Under the pieces are notes generated by a model, which worked only from the letters and a program-made list of their open reading frames with translations, searched no databases and had not been told where the DNA came from. The translations under genes were made by a program, and so were the position numbers. Positions 8,851 through 18,269 of a DNA stretch of 64,000 nucleotides are shown here, piece after piece (position 1 is the first letter of the stretch; every line of letters begins with the position of its first letter). This DNA is from an uncultured Bacilli bacterium (GTDB lineage: Bacteria > Bacillota_I > Bacilli_A > RF39 > UBA660). Location of the stretch: positions 1-64,000 of the forward strand of contig CAKONK010000005.1 of the NCBI GenBank assembly GCA_934097085.1. The letters run 5' to 3'.

Positions 8851-10029
8851 TTATTTTCTATCTAATATGCAAAAGCATTCAATATGATATGTATAAGAAA
8901 ACATATCTAAAATATAAAACTTTTTTATTTCATAATTAGTTAAATCTACTAAATTATTTGCTAAACTTTGTGTATCACAAGAAACATAAATAATCCGTTG
9001 AGGACAAATATTATTAATAACCTCAATTGTTTTTTTATCAAGTCCCGATCTTGCAGGATCTACAATAATAGTATCAATTTTATCATTAATAAAGCCTATT
9101 TTATCCTCGACTTTACCTAAAATGAAATTAATATTATCACATTTATTAATCTTTGCATTTATTAAAGCATTTTTAACAGCATTAGGAATAACCTCAATTG
9201 CATAAACTTTATCTACTACTTTACTTGCTACAATAGATAATGTTCCAACACCTGAATATAAATCTAGTACAGTTTTTCCTACAATATTTTCTTTTATTAA
9301 ATTAAATAATTCTAAATTTATATAATTATTAACTTGAAAAAATGAATTATAACTTACTGTAAAAAATAAATTATCAATCTTCTCCATAAAATTATCTTGT
9401 CCATAAATACATTTATCATTTAAAACTATTCCAAGGGTTTTATAATCTTCGGGATTTACAATAACTGGTTTTTCTTTAGAATCTATTATAATAAGAACTT
9501 CATCATTATAATTTGCTCTTATAGTAACATTTGCATTTTTTAACCTCATATTTTTAACAAATTCAAATGCTTTATTAATTGATTTCTTAGTTATTTTACA
9601 CTCCTTTATTTCAATAAGATTATGAGTTCTTTTTTCATAAAATCCAAGTTTTCCACCAACTATTTTAAGTTCTATTTTATTACGATAATATAAATCGTTT
9701 TCATTTTTTATTACATTTATATCTGGAATATCATATTTAAATAAAATATTTTGAACTCTTTCTTTTTTATATTCTAAAGTATTTTCATAATTTAAATGAC
9801 ATAAACTGCATCCACCACATATACCAAAATATTTACAAAATGGTTCTACTCTTTTAGAACTTTTATAAATAATTGTATTAATAGTTCCTTCCATAAAACT
9901 TTTTTTATCTTTTGTAATTGTTACATCAACAGTTTCACCAGGAAGAGCTTCTTTTACAAAAATAATTTTACCATTGATATTTCCAATCCCATTACCAAAA
10001 TGATCCATTCTATCAATATGTACTTGCAT
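8851..10029 (-). CDS. 23S rRNA (uracil-5-)-methyltransferase, RlmD/RlmCD family
   Basis: This SAM-dependent enzyme methylates C5 of a uridine in RNA, most likely 23S rRNA. It has an N-terminal TRAM domain (residues 1-55), an iron-sulfur cluster cysteine set (CKYFGICGGCSLC), the SAM motif DLYSGVGTLS, DPARSGL, and the catalytic Cys in YVSCDTQSL. Length fits the RlmCD/TrmA-like group. Which uridine it modifies cannot be told from sequence. A TTG-initiated extension of four codons is possible, but ATG at 10027-10029 has a GGTGG at proper distance and is preferred. Confidence 0.9.
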   Translation of the reverse strand: MQVHIDRMDHFGNGIGNINGKIIFVKEALPGETVDVTITKDKKSFMEGTINTIIYKSSKRVEPFCKYFGICGGCSLCHLNYENTLEYKKERVQNILFKYDIPDINVIKNENDLYYRNKIELKIVGGKLGFYEKRTHNLIEIKECKITKKSINKAFEFVKNMRLKNANVTIRANYNDEVLIIIDSKEKPVIVNPEDYKTLGIVLNDKCIYGQDNFMEKIDNLFFTVSYNSFFQVNNYINLELFNLIKENIVGKTVLDLYSGVGTLSIVASKVVDKVYAIEVIPNAVKNALINAKINKCDNINFILGKVEDKIGFINDKIDTIIVDPARSGLDKKTIEVINNICPQRIIYVSCDTQSLANNLVDLTNYEIKKFYILDMFSYTYHIECFCILDRK

Positions 10030-10165
10030 TTTAACCACCAAAATAATTATATCATGGTAGAACTATAAAAAAAAGAACTTCAATTGTCCCTAAAATAAAA
10101 AATCAGGATGCTGTCGTAACAACTTCCCATAAAAAAATGATTTAACATTTTTTCAACGCATTTTC

Positions 10166-10195
10166 AATATAACATAATTAACTATATGTTGTCAA
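10166..10195 (-). promoter_or_regulatory. Strong minus-strand sigma-A-type promoter
   Basis: On the minus strand TTGACA (10190-10195) and TATATT (10166-10171) are separated by 18 bases. Transcription would start near 10159, inside the debris after the Abi remnant, and run towards the RNA methyltransferase gene. It could drive that gene or a short RNA left from the former Abi locus. Confidence 0.55.
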
Positions 10196-10201
10196 TGCCA
10201 T

Positions 10202-10404
10202 TTAATAATAAAAATTAATTAATTTATCAAAATATTCATATACTGATTTTAGTAGTTCATTATCTTTATAATATTCTTTATTCATTGGGATTCTTTTGTA
10301 AAAGAATTTTTTTAGTTTCCTTTTTACATCATTAACTTAAATTTAATATTTTTACTTTCAAGTAATTTAATCATTTCATCAATTGTAGTTTTTGGTTTTA
10401 GCAT
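10202..10404 (-). pseudogene. Remnant of an Abi_2-family abortive infection gene
   Basis: A GGAGG followed by ATG (10402-10404) opens a 26-codon frame reading MLKPKTTIDEMIKLLESKNI, which matches the conserved start of Abi_2 (AbiD/AbiF-like) phage defence proteins. It ends at 10324. A second in-frame piece (KKFFYKRIPMNKEYYKD) follows to a stop at 10202 and may be the old C-terminus. Full-length family members have about 300 residues, so most of the gene has been deleted. The rest of the 10042-10508 gap holds only a promoter and no other gene that I can see. Confidence 0.5.
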
Positions 10405-10508
10405 AATAACCTCCCTGTGAGGATGTATTATAAATGCAAGCCTTAAAATAAATTGTCGAACTATGTCATATATATCATATTTTTTAATAATTTAACCATA
10501 ATATAGAT

Positions 10509-11888
10509 ATGATAAATAAAATAAAGGAAATGTTTTCAGAAAATGATGATTTAGTTATAAGAAAAGTTAAAATCAATCCCTTTCATAGTATCTATGTTAT
10601 TTTTTTTGATACTTTAGTTAATCAAGATAAAATTAATGAATATATTTTAAAAAGAATTACGAGCATTGATAAACTTCGAAACTTTGAAAATGAAGTACCT
10701 GGCAGTAATGTTAATAAAATAAAATTTAATAAAATAGAATACTTTTTATATAATGGTTTTACTATTGTAATTAATCAAAATAAAATATATGCTATTGAAA
10801 CTCGTGCATCTCTTGACAGGAGCATTTCGGTTAATGAAATAGAGCCTTCGTTAAAAGGTCCAAGAAATGCCTTTATTGAAAATTATCAAACTAATTTAGG
10901 CCTTATAAAAAGGCGCATTAAAACAAGTAATTTAAAATGTAAAAATCTTGATATCGGAAGAATTTCTAAAACTAAAATTGGTATATTATATATCGAAGGC
11001 ATAACTAAAACTAAACTTGTTGATATGGCTTATCAAAAACTCGAAAAAGTGGATATTGACCTTATTAACGATAGTGAAAATTTAAAAAAATATTTATCTG
11101 AAAATCCTCATTTCCCTACGATAATTGCTACCGAAAGGCCTGATAGATGTGCAAGAGCATTAGCCGAAGGTAAAATAGTCTTGCTTGCAAATGATAGTCC
11201 AACCGCTTTAATCTTACCAGCATTTTTTATTGATTTTATAAATCCATTTTCTGATGATTATACAAAAGATTTTAATATTAATGTAACTAAATTATTAAGA
11301 CTATCATCTTATATTCTATCAATGGTTACTCCTGCATTTTATATTGCTATTGTTGGTTTTAACCAAGAATCTATACCTTCGAGTCTTATGATAAATTTTT
11401 CTATTCAAAGAAATGGCATCCCCTTCCCTGCTATAATAGAGTGTTTTTTAATGCTTGGTATTTGTGAAATTTTAAGAGAAAGTGATTTGAGATTTCCTAC
11501 AAAATATGGTTCGGCGATTTCAATACTTGGTGCCCTTGTTTTAGGAGAATCTGCAGTAAGTGCGGGTCTTATTACTCCGATAATGATAATTGTAACCTCT
11601 TTTACTTATATATCAAGTTTAATTTTTCCTGAAATTGAGGTAACAAATTCGTTAAGATATTATAGATTTATTTGTCTTATTTGTGCATCATTTTTAGGAC
11701 TATATGGTCTTTTAATAGGATTTTTATTCTTTTTAACAGATCTTATTAGTGCAAAATCAATAGGTTACCCTTACATGTTTCCCCTACTTCCTTTTGATAA
11801 GACTTATACTAAAGAAACATTATTTAAAATGCATAATAACAAAAGAAGTGAACTTTTATCAAGTAACGTTACAAAGGAGAAATCATGA
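10509..11888 (+). CDS. Spore germination receptor subunit A (GerA/GerKA family)
   Basis: This is the A subunit of a nutrient germinant receptor in the inner spore membrane. It has the usual N-terminal cytoplasmic domain of about 240 residues with the family motifs TKLVDMAYQKLEKVDID and FPTIIATERPD, then about five membrane helices from residue 235. Its length (459) is normal. It is the first gene of an A-C-B operon and overlaps the C gene by four bases. No convincing RBS precedes the annotated ATG; the in-frame ATG at 10530 has AAAGG only two bases away, so the start is uncertain. Expression in the forespore under sigma-G is expected from the family, but I did not find a clear promoter. Confidence 0.92.
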   Translation: MINKIKEMFSENDDLVIRKVKINPFHSIYVIFFDTLVNQDKINEYILKRITSIDKLRNFENEVPGSNVNKIKFNKIEYFLYNGFTIVINQNKIYAIETRASLDRSISVNEIEPSLKGPRNAFIENYQTNLGLIKRRIKTSNLKCKNLDIGRISKTKIGILYIEGITKTKLVDMAYQKLEKVDIDLINDSENLKKYLSENPHFPTIIATERPDRCARALAEGKIVLLANDSPTALILPAFFIDFINPFSDDYTKDFNINVTKLLRLSSYILSMVTPAFYIAIVGFNQESIPSSLMINFSIQRNGIPFPAIIECFLMLGICEILRESDLRFPTKYGSAISILGALVLGESAVSAGLITPIMIIVTSFTYISSLIFPEIEVTNSLRYYRFICLICASFLGLYGLLIGFLFFLTDLISAKSIGYPYMFPLLPFDKTYTKETLFKMHNNKRSELLSSNVTKEKS

Positions 11889-12958
11889 AAAAACTATTAT
11901 TAATTATAATAATTATTTTTCTTACTGGTTGTTATAACTATACTGAAATAAATGATCTAGCCTTTATATCCTCAATAGGTATTGATTATGATAAAGCTGA
12001 TGATAAATTTATTGTTACTTATGAAATATTAAATGATAACTCCACAGGTGAAGGCAAAATTAATAAATCTTACACTATATCAGCCGAAGGCAAAAATATT
12101 ACTGATGCTTTTAATAATGCTTCATTAAAAGTAAATAATAAACCTTATTTTTATCATTTAAAAATAATTGCTATTGATGAAACAGTGGCTAAAAAATATA
12201 CTAAAGAAATTGTAGATTATATTCTTAGAAATCCAGATGTTAAAAATGAATTTTTCTTTATTTTAATTAAAAATGCTAGAGCTAAAGATATTTTAGATAA
12301 ATCTGATGAAGTAGATCCAGATATTGGAAATAAAATATTTAAAATGATTAAATCAAATGAAGAACAAAATAATATTTCAATTGATCAAAACTTCGAAGCC
12401 ACAACAAAATTCTTTACAAGTAAATTATCAAATGCTCTTATAAATACCTTTACAATTAATGATAAAAAGGAAATTATTGAACTAGGATTATCTGCATTTA
12501 AGGAGTATGAATATGTAAAAACTTTAACAAATGAAGAAAGTGCTTTGTTTAACTTAATTATCAAAGGAAAAGCAAGTTTAACTTTAAATAAGAAAGTTGA
12601 TAATAAAATAATTGCTATAAATATATACTCTGGTAAAGGTAAAATAGAAATTAAAAATAATACAGTTATTTATAATATTGATGCTTTGGGAGAAATAAGA
12701 GTAAATACAACAGATATTAATTTAAAAGATGAAAAAACATACCAATACCTTAATGATGATTTTAAAAAAATATTAAATGAAAAATTATTAAAATTTATCG
12801 AAGGACTTAAAAATGATAATTTAGACATTCTCGAAGTAAATAATCTATACTATGAAAAGACTAGAAAAGAAATAAATGTATTTAAAAACTTTGATTATTA
12901 CCTTAATACAAATATTAAAATAGATAAGAAAGGACTAATATTTAATTTTGAAAACTAA
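11885..12958 (+). CDS. Spore germination receptor lipoprotein, GerAC family
   Basis: The protein starts with a lipoprotein signal peptide ending in LTGCYNYTEINDLAFISSIGIDY; the lipobox Cys and the start of the mature region are typical of Ger(x)C proteins. It is the C subunit, anchored to the outer face of the inner spore membrane, and works with the A and B subunits in germinant signalling. The 357 residues match the family. AAAGGAG lies just upstream of ATG, inside the end of the A gene, which indicates translational coupling. Confidence 0.92.
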   Translation: MKKLLLIIIIIFLTGCYNYTEINDLAFISSIGIDYDKADDKFIVTYEILNDNSTGEGKINKSYTISAEGKNITDAFNNASLKVNNKPYFYHLKIIAIDETVAKKYTKEIVDYILRNPDVKNEFFFILIKNARAKDILDKSDEVDPDIGNKIFKMIKSNEEQNNISIDQNFEATTKFFTSKLSNALINTFTINDKKEIIELGLSAFKEYEYVKTLTNEESALFNLIIKGKASLTLNKKVDNKIIAINIYSGKGKIEIKNNTVIYNIDALGEIRVNTTDINLKDEKTYQYLNDDFKKILNEKLLKFIEGLKNDNLDILEVNNLYYEKTRKEINVFKNFDYYLNTNIKIDKKGLIFNFEN

Positions 12959-13904
12959 TAAATATAAATTATGTGAAATATATCTTTTATCAAGATCACT
13001 TTCTTTAGGACTACTTTTTTCCTATTCTTTCTTTTTGGTGGGAACAAATGCCTTAATTTCATTTATTTTTGGTATTTTACTCGGAATATGTTTTGTCTTC
13101 ATTTATTCAAAAATTAAACTTAATAAAAAAACTAAAATATTTGAAATACTTTTATATATGTTTTTTATTTTGCTTTCATCAATTATAATAACTACCTTCA
13201 TATCATCATTTTTTCTTAATAAAACACCTAAAATATTTATTATTTTACCAAGTATACTACTTTGCTATTATATTTCCACTAAAGATAAAGATGTAATGAA
13301 ATATTTAGCATTAGCACTAACTTTTTTTAGTATAATTACTATTACACTTAATTTTTTTGCCTTATTACCTCATATGGAAATTAAAAATATTTTACCACTT
13401 TTTACTTTTAAAAATAAAAATATGATAAAAAGTATTTTATTTTATGCTATTATATCTACTTGTCCACTACTTCTTTTAAATGATGAAGACTACAGTACTA
13501 AAGATTATATAACTTCTTATATTATAACTAATATAATTACTTTAATAATATGTTTTGCAATAGTAAGTATTTTAGGAAGAAGTTTAATTAACATGTATAG
13601 TTATCCAGAATATATGGTACTTAAAAAAATACAAATATCATCATTTATTGAAAATGTAGAAAACTTTGCCTCATTAATATGGCTTTTTGATTTATATTAT
13701 TTACTAACTTGTACTATAAAAAAAATTAATAGTATTTTAACACGTAAAATTGGTATAATAGTAGTACTAATTATAATATTTATAAACTCATTTTTTATTA
13801 ATAATAATTATGAATATTTACTTTTTATTTATAAAAGAATTACTTATATTTTATATATATGTGTTTTACCTATTTTATTTTTAGCTAATAAAAAAAAGAG
13901 TTAA
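12948..13904 (+). CDS. Spore germination permease-like subunit, GerAB family
   Basis: This strongly hydrophobic protein has about ten predicted membrane helices and belongs by position and N-terminal pattern (LCEIYLLSRSLSLG) to the GerAB family of the APC transporter superfamily, the germinant-binding subunit. It uses a TTG start and overlaps the C gene by 11 bases. At 318 residues it is about 40 shorter than typical members, so the last helices may be abbreviated. It converges with the gene at 13905, separated by zero bases. Confidence 0.85.
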   Translation: MKTNKYKLCEIYLLSRSLSLGLLFSYSFFLVGTNALISFIFGILLGICFVFIYSKIKLNKKTKIFEILLYMFFILLSSIIITTFISSFFLNKTPKIFIILPSILLCYYISTKDKDVMKYLALALTFFSIITITLNFFALLPHMEIKNILPLFTFKNKNMIKSILFYAIISTCPLLLLNDEDYSTKDYITSYIITNIITLIICFAIVSILGRSLINMYSYPEYMVLKKIQISSFIENVENFASLIWLFDLYYLLTCTIKKINSILTRKIGIIVVLIIIFINSFFINNNYEYLLFIYKRITYILYICVLPILFLANKKKS

Positions 13905-13935
13905 TTATATCCATCTAGATATATAAATAACTCTT
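13896..13935 (-). terminator. Terminator between convergent genes
   Basis: AAGAGTTA and TAACTCTT form the base of a hairpin spanning the tail-to-tail junction. Only the minus-strand direction has a long T run after it, so it mainly ends the minus-strand transcript. Confidence 0.6.
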
Positions 13936-14264
13936 GTATTACTAGCTTTATATCTATTAAATAAGCTTATTATATAATCAATTACAAATTTTAATATATC
14001 TTTGCAATCATTTTTTACTTTTAATTCTTGTAAACCTTTTTTTAGTTCTTTTCTAAATATATAATCATCAATATATTTTGATACAGCTTCATCAAGCTTA
14101 CCTATTTCAATTATATTTTCATTAATATTTATATCAACTTTAAAAATATATTCTTTGTACATTTTAATAATAGACTTAGTAACCTCATCACCTTCGATTG
14201 GTTTAAACTCAATAATTTTATAAAAATTTGGACAATAAGTTAATACTTTTTTATTATCGTTCAT
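13905..14264 (-). CDS. Hypothetical protein, 119 residues
   Basis: I do not recognise this small charged protein. It contains one conserved-looking segment, TYCPNFYKIIEFKP, and ends in a helical region. A longer frame reaches 14372, but that extension overlaps the terminator of the HU gene and is unlikely to be translated; the ATG at 14262-14264 with GGTAGTG upstream is chosen. It lies downstream of hup on the same strand. Confidence 0.55.
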   Translation of the reverse strand: MNDNKKVLTYCPNFYKIIEFKPIEGDEVTKSIIKMYKEYIFKVDININENIIEIGKLDEAVSKYIDDYIFRKELKKGLQELKVKNDCKDILKFVIDYIISLFNRYKASNTRVIYISRWI

Positions 14265-14340
14265 ACTTTCTATCACTACCTTAATTAAATAATATACTAT
14301 TTTATAAAGTTTGTAAAGTTTTTTACTTAAAAAAATTGAA

Positions 14341-14364
14341 AAAAGACTAGAATTTCTAGTCTTT
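14341..14364 (-). terminator. Terminator of hup
   Basis: The minus strand has AAAGACTAG paired with CTAGTCTTT around a small loop, followed by six T. It lies immediately downstream of the HU gene. Confidence 0.85.
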
Positions 14365-14373
14365 ATTTTCAAA

Positions 14374-14646
14374 CTAATTTAAAGCGTCTTTTAATTTGCT
14401 ACCAGCTTTAAATGAAGCAACTGTTTTTGCAGGAATTTTAAGAGGTTCTTTAGTAAGTGGGTTGATTCCTTCTCTAGCTGCTCTTTTTTTAGCAGAGAAT
14501 GTACCAAAACCAACTAAAGCAACTTTTCCATCTTCTTTAAGACCAGAAACAATTCCTTCAAGACAAGCATCTAATGCACGAGTTGCATCAGCTTTTGTTA
14601 AGCCAGCTTTATTAGCGATAAATTCTACTAATTCAGTTTTAGACAT
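14374..14646 (-). CDS. hup: DNA-binding protein HU
   Basis: This 90-residue histone-like protein bends and compacts DNA as a dimer. It shows the full HU/IHF pattern: N-terminal helices (MSKTELVEFIANKAGLTKAD), the beta arm with GFGTFSAKKRAAREG and NPLTKEPLKIPAK, and the C-terminal helix FKAGSKLKDALN. It has a strong RBS and a terminator directly after it. Its GC content is visibly higher than the surroundings, as expected for a highly expressed gene. Its position just after spoIVA is common in spore formers. Confidence 0.97.
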   Translation of the reverse strand: MSKTELVEFIANKAGLTKADATRALDACLEGIVSGLKEDGKVALVGFGTFSAKKRAAREGINPLTKEPLKIPAKTVASFKAGSKLKDALN

Positions 14647-14729
14647 GTTTAATACCTCCTATATTATTTATAAGGCATAACTACCTTACAAATTAACGAT
14701 ATCAAACTTCTTAGGAAAAATCAATAAAA

Positions 14730-14763
14730 AAAGTGCATATTTTACAAAATGTTTGCACTTTTT
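14730..14763 (-). terminator. Terminator of spoIVA
   Basis: AAAAAGTGCA and TGCACTTTTT arms form a hairpin with a T run on the minus strand, just past the spoIVA stop codon. Confidence 0.85.
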
Positions 14764-14765
14764 TG

Positions 14766-16244
14766 CTAAATTACAATGGCAATTAGGTTATTAGCACCTT
14801 TATTGACTATTTTTGTAACTGTATTTGCAAGTTTAAATCTGGCCGTTTCTGGCATCATAGCAAGTTTGGCTTCAATACCCTCTTTGACAATTTGTTCTAG
14901 ACTTCGACCAAAGATTTCACTTTTCCAAATACTATTTTTATCAGTTTCATAGTCTTTCATAATATAGTCAATAAGTTCTTTGGATTGCATTTCAGATCCT
15001 ATAATAGGTTCAAAAGTAGACTCTACATCAACTCTTATTAAATGTACAGAACTTGCTTGAGCTTTTAATTTAACACCAAATCTACTTCCCTGTTTAATAA
15101 TCTCTGGTGTTGAAAGTTTCATATCTTTAATAGTTGGATGCATTATTCCATAACCAGTATTCTTAGCCATTTTAATAGCGCTTTTAATATTTTTAAGTTC
15201 ACTTTCATTTTCATTATAAGATATAAACATATTAAGTAAACTAGATTTAGTTATTTCTTTATTACCTATACTTTCCTTTAAAACTTTTTCATATAGTTCT
15301 TCACTACTTTCTAAAGTTATAGTAACATTTCCTGTCGATGTATCAAAATTTGATATATAACTTTTAGAAATATATTCACTTTCTAAAAATATGTTATTTA
15401 TGGCATCTACATCTTTTAATTTATTTACTTTATAAATAGCCTCTTTAATTTTTTCTAAGTAATGCATTTTAATTTCATTTTCCATAGGAAGAATATCAAT
15501 CCATTTAGGAATATTTACATTGATATCCACTACTGGGAATTCATAAAGGGCTGTTCTAAGCATATTATTAAGTTCATCTTTTGAAACAGTATCAACACTT
15601 GAACATATTATCGGAACACTATATTCCTCTTCCATTTTCTTAGCAAGCTCTTTAGTTTCAAATTTATCTGGTGTTTTAGAGTTTAAAATTACAATAAATG
15701 GTTTACCAATTTCTTTAAGTTCATGAATAACTTTTTCTTCAGCTGCAACATAATTTTCTCTAGCAATATCAGTAATGCTTCCATCAGTAGTAACAACAAT
15801 TCCAATAGTGGCATGATCTTTTATAACTTTTTCAGTACCTAGTTCAGCTGCCTCAGTTAAAGGAATATAATCGTCAAACCATGGACTTTTTACCATTCTA
15901 GGGTTTCCATCACTATCTAAAAAACCTGTAGCATCGTTTATTACATAACCTACACAGTCAACAAGTTTTATATTAGTTTCAAACTCATCAACTTTAATTT
16001 TTGCTCCAGAGGAAGGAACAAACTTTGGCTCAGTAGTCATAACTTGTTTTCCTTGAGCCGATTGTGGTACCTCATCTAAGCATTTTTTCTTTTCATATTC
16101 ATCAGTAATATTTGGAACAACTAACCCTTCAATAAATCTTTTAATAAAAGTTGATTTACCAGTTCTAACTGCTCCAACTACACCTAGATATATTTCTCCT
16201 CCTGCTCTTTTACTTAATGAGGCAATTACATTTTCATTTTCCAT
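14766..16244 (-). CDS. spoIVA: Stage IV sporulation protein A, spore coat ATPase
   Basis: SpoIVA is the ATPase that polymerises on the forespore surface to make the coat basement layer. The 492-residue length, the start SLSKRAGGEIYLGVVGAVRTG, the P-loop GAVRTGKSTF (about residues 25-34), the strand KLVDCVGYV and the C-terminal region ending in KGANNLIAIVI are diagnostic. It is made in the mother cell under sigma-E in other spore formers. It stands alone between hup and a repeated element. Together with the germination operon it shows that the organism sporulates. Confidence 0.97.
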   Translation of the reverse strand: MENENVIASLSKRAGGEIYLGVVGAVRTGKSTFIKRFIEGLVVPNITDEYEKKKCLDEVPQSAQGKQVMTTEPKFVPSSGAKIKVDEFETNIKLVDCVGYVINDATGFLDSDGNPRMVKSPWFDDYIPLTEAAELGTEKVIKDHATIGIVVTTDGSITDIARENYVAAEEKVIHELKEIGKPFIVILNSKTPDKFETKELAKKMEEEYSVPIICSSVDTVSKDELNNMLRTALYEFPVVDINVNIPKWIDILPMENEIKMHYLEKIKEAIYKVNKLKDVDAINNIFLESEYISKSYISNFDTSTGNVTITLESSEELYEKVLKESIGNKEITKSSLLNMFISYNENESELKNIKSAIKMAKNTGYGIMHPTIKDMKLSTPEIIKQGSRFGVKLKAQASSVHLIRVDVESTFEPIIGSEMQSKELIDYIMKDYETDKNSIWKSEIFGRSLEQIVKEGIEAKLAMMPETARFKLANTVTKIVNKGANNLIAIVI

Positions 16245-16310
16245 TTTTCACCTTTTCTATTAAAGATTATGATAAATAAAAAAAGTTATTACAAAAAAAT
16301 CAATATATTT

Positions 16311-16659
16311 TATATATGTATAATAACTACTCGAACGTGCAGGAATAGTGTTACATTTCCAACAGTCCAGAGGGTTTTGGGTGTAATTTTGCATCTTTGA
16401 TTTCAATGGAGAGGAGGAATGTGTGTGAAAAAAAACGCACGAAAAACTACTAATCTGGATCATATTATTTTACTTGGTTGTATCAAATCAAGATAAAATA
16501 AGAAGCGTCATCCATAGTATAATAGAATTCATCATTTGCTTATTACAACTTTTGAATTCTAATATATAGGATAACGCTATTCGAAAAAAAATTGGGTAAC
16601 GTGATATCTTGCACGTTCACCTATTTATAATATATCATTTATTAATATATTTATGCAAG
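16311..16659. repeat. 345-bp structured element, copy 1 (convergent promoters, sORF)
   Basis: The left end (TATATGTATAATAACTACTC, GAACGTGCAGGAA) and the right end (CACGTTCACCTATTTATAAT onward to GCAAG) are nearly identical to those of copy 2 at 18451-18794, while the interior differs. GAACGTGCA and TGCACGTTC form a terminal inverted repeat. Inside, GTTAC/GTAAC plus CCAA/TTGG, and AGCGTCATCC (16504-16513)/GGATAACGCT (16569-16578), form nested stems. TATAAT at 16319-16324 points inward; TTGCAT/TATATT on the minus strand (16653-16658 and 16629-16634, 18-bp spacer) point inward from the other end. A frame-shifted 49-codon ORF lies within. Confidence 0.75.
16419..16569 (+). pseudogene. Small hydrophobic peptide gene of element 1, frame broken in A8
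   Basis: GAGGAGG is followed two bases later by ATG (16419). The frame stops early, but removing one base from the A8 run (16428-16435) restores a frame of exactly 49 codons ending at 16569. The restored peptide has basic N-terminus, hydrophobic helix (KLLIWIILFYLVV) and amphipathic tail (QDKIRSVIHSIIEFI). The intact ORF of element 2 also has 49 codons and the same layout with the shared DKI. It is either a decayed gene or one decoded by polymerase or ribosome slippage on A8. The RBS is closer than usual. Confidence 0.55.
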
Positions 16660-16676
16660 CAATTTGAATAATATTT

Positions 16677-18116
16677 TTATCCAATATGATATGGATCTGT
16701 AGAGGTACCTGTTCCTCCAACTATTTTTAATATACTAGCATCAATGTAAAATGTAGGACGAACCGCTAATAGGTTGCTATTAGCAGGGCTTCCTTGAAAA
16801 TATATATTCCCAGTTGAACTCAATATAGCAACAATTTTGAAATTTAAATCATCATAAGGCGAAAGTAACCATTCTGCATAGGTTACAAAATTATTTTGAG
16901 ATGTAAATAACCAATCATTATTTTTACACTCACTATATGATGAGTCATCCCATTTATATAAGGATTGATTTCTACATGCAGTTTTATTCACTGTAGAGCC
17001 ACCTATAGTTGCATAACCATAATCGCTTGGGTACATTAAACTAACCTTTGCATATATATTTGATGGATTACTACCATAATATGTACTTGTATTTCTTTCC
17101 TGTGAGTAAACACTCTCTGCAGTAAGTGTTTTAGAATTATTATCATTAGGTCTTCCTAAATGCCATTTTGCATTTGCTATTGCACTCGAAAGTTTACTAT
17201 TTACATTTGAAGTACTTAATAAAGCAGTCAAGTATGTTCCATTTAATTCTGTTTTGAGTGATGCTGTACTCCAATTGTTTGTTCCCGATGAATTCCAATA
17301 TTTGCCACTTGTTCCACCATAATTATTCGTATCTATTATTTTAAGTAGTTTTTTAGTACCACTACTAGAGGTTCCATCTGATGAGGTATCTTCATCAAAT
17401 AAACCTATTATTCTAAATAATAGAGAACTACTTGAACAACTTCCACTTTTTTTATTATCTAAACATATATAATTATTGGGATTTGCTCCTTCATATCTTA
17501 AACCATTTTCATTATAAACATCTGGTGTTGATGTTGAAAGTAATGTAGTTATTGCTGTACCTAAAGATATGGTAAACTCTTTTTTAGCAACATTTCCAGA
17601 GCTATCTTTTACCCATAAATAATAGGTCCCTTCAGTAGTAATGTTAATACTTAAGTTATAAGATGTTCCATTTATCGAAGTCCAACTTGTTGGTTCAACA
17701 CTATTACTTGTACTTATTCCATAACCTGCAAGTTCTAAATTATCAGTTAACGTTGCAGTTACTGTAGTTCCATTTATATTTAAATTTGTTATAACAGGAT
17801 TTTGTGTATCTATTATTTTATCAAAATATAAAGAGCATCTATCCGAACCTAAAAATGAAAATCCTATTTGTCCTGTAGAATTATTATAACTAACTACTTT
17901 TCCTCCATTTTCGCATATTGTTTTTTCTTCATTTAAAACATAATTACCTTTTGGAATTTCATTAGAACTTACATATTCTCCGGAATCTTCTTTAATCATT
18001 ATTGCTAAATTACTTTTTCTATTAGTTTTAATAGTTTTATTTTTATAAGTAATATTTAATATTACTACCCCTATAATAATAAATACGAACAAGCCAATTT
18101 TTATTTTTATATTCAT
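16677..18116 (-). CDS. Membrane-anchored surface protein with Ig-like and lectin-like domains
   Basis: A signal-anchor helix (IGLFVFIIIGVVILNI) leads into a small cysteine-containing domain, an Ig-like module (about residues 110-205, VTATLTDNLELAGYGIST to YYLWVKDSSGNVAKKEF) and a C-terminal domain of about 270 residues rich in Ser, Asn and Tyr. The last part (VRPTFYIDASILKIVGGTGT) is a signature I associate with lectin-like surface domains of gut Firmicutes. The ATG at 18114-18116 has GGAG five bases upstream; a 22-codon upstream extension lacks an RBS. The gene sits between two direct copies of a 345-bp element, so recombination could remove it. Confidence 0.7.
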   Translation of the reverse strand: MNIKIKIGLFVFIIIGVVILNITYKNKTIKTNRKSNLAIMIKEDSGEYVSSNEIPKGNYVLNEEKTICENGGKVVSYNNSTGQIGFSFLGSDRCSLYFDKIIDTQNPVITNLNINGTTVTATLTDNLELAGYGISTSNSVEPTSWTSINGTSYNLSINITTEGTYYLWVKDSSGNVAKKEFTISLGTAITTLLSTSTPDVYNENGLRYEGANPNNYICLDNKKSGSCSSSSLLFRIIGLFDEDTSSDGTSSSGTKKLLKIIDTNNYGGTSGKYWNSSGTNNWSTASLKTELNGTYLTALLSTSNVNSKLSSAIANAKWHLGRPNDNNSKTLTAESVYSQERNTSTYYGSNPSNIYAKVSLMYPSDYGYATIGGSTVNKTACRNQSLYKWDDSSYSECKNNDWLFTSQNNFVTYAEWLLSPYDDLNFKIVAILSSTGNIYFQGSPANSNLLAVRPTFYIDASILKIVGGTGTSTDPYHIG

Positions 18117-18269
18117 AACTACTCCATCCCGCATAAATACTAGGAATATGTTTCTTAAATTATGTAGATTTGAGAAAAACATAGTTCTATTTTTCGTTAA
18201 AAGGTACTTGAAAAAAGAATAAAAAAATGGTTTAATTATATTGAAAGTAACGTAAATACGAGGATATTT

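Noticed and set aside
10042..10508. CRISPR or IS in the gap before the germination operon
   Set aside because: There are no regular repeats or transposase pieces; the gap holds an Abi_2 remnant and a promoter only.
13905..14372. 155-codon version of the gene after hup
   Set aside because: The extra N-terminus overlaps the hup terminator and no RBS precedes it.
16260..16463. Minus-strand open frame of 67 codons across the left end of element 1
   Set aside because: It has no RBS, an unlikely composition, and it lies antisense to the conserved element; the plus-strand ORF with GAGGAGG is the better reading.
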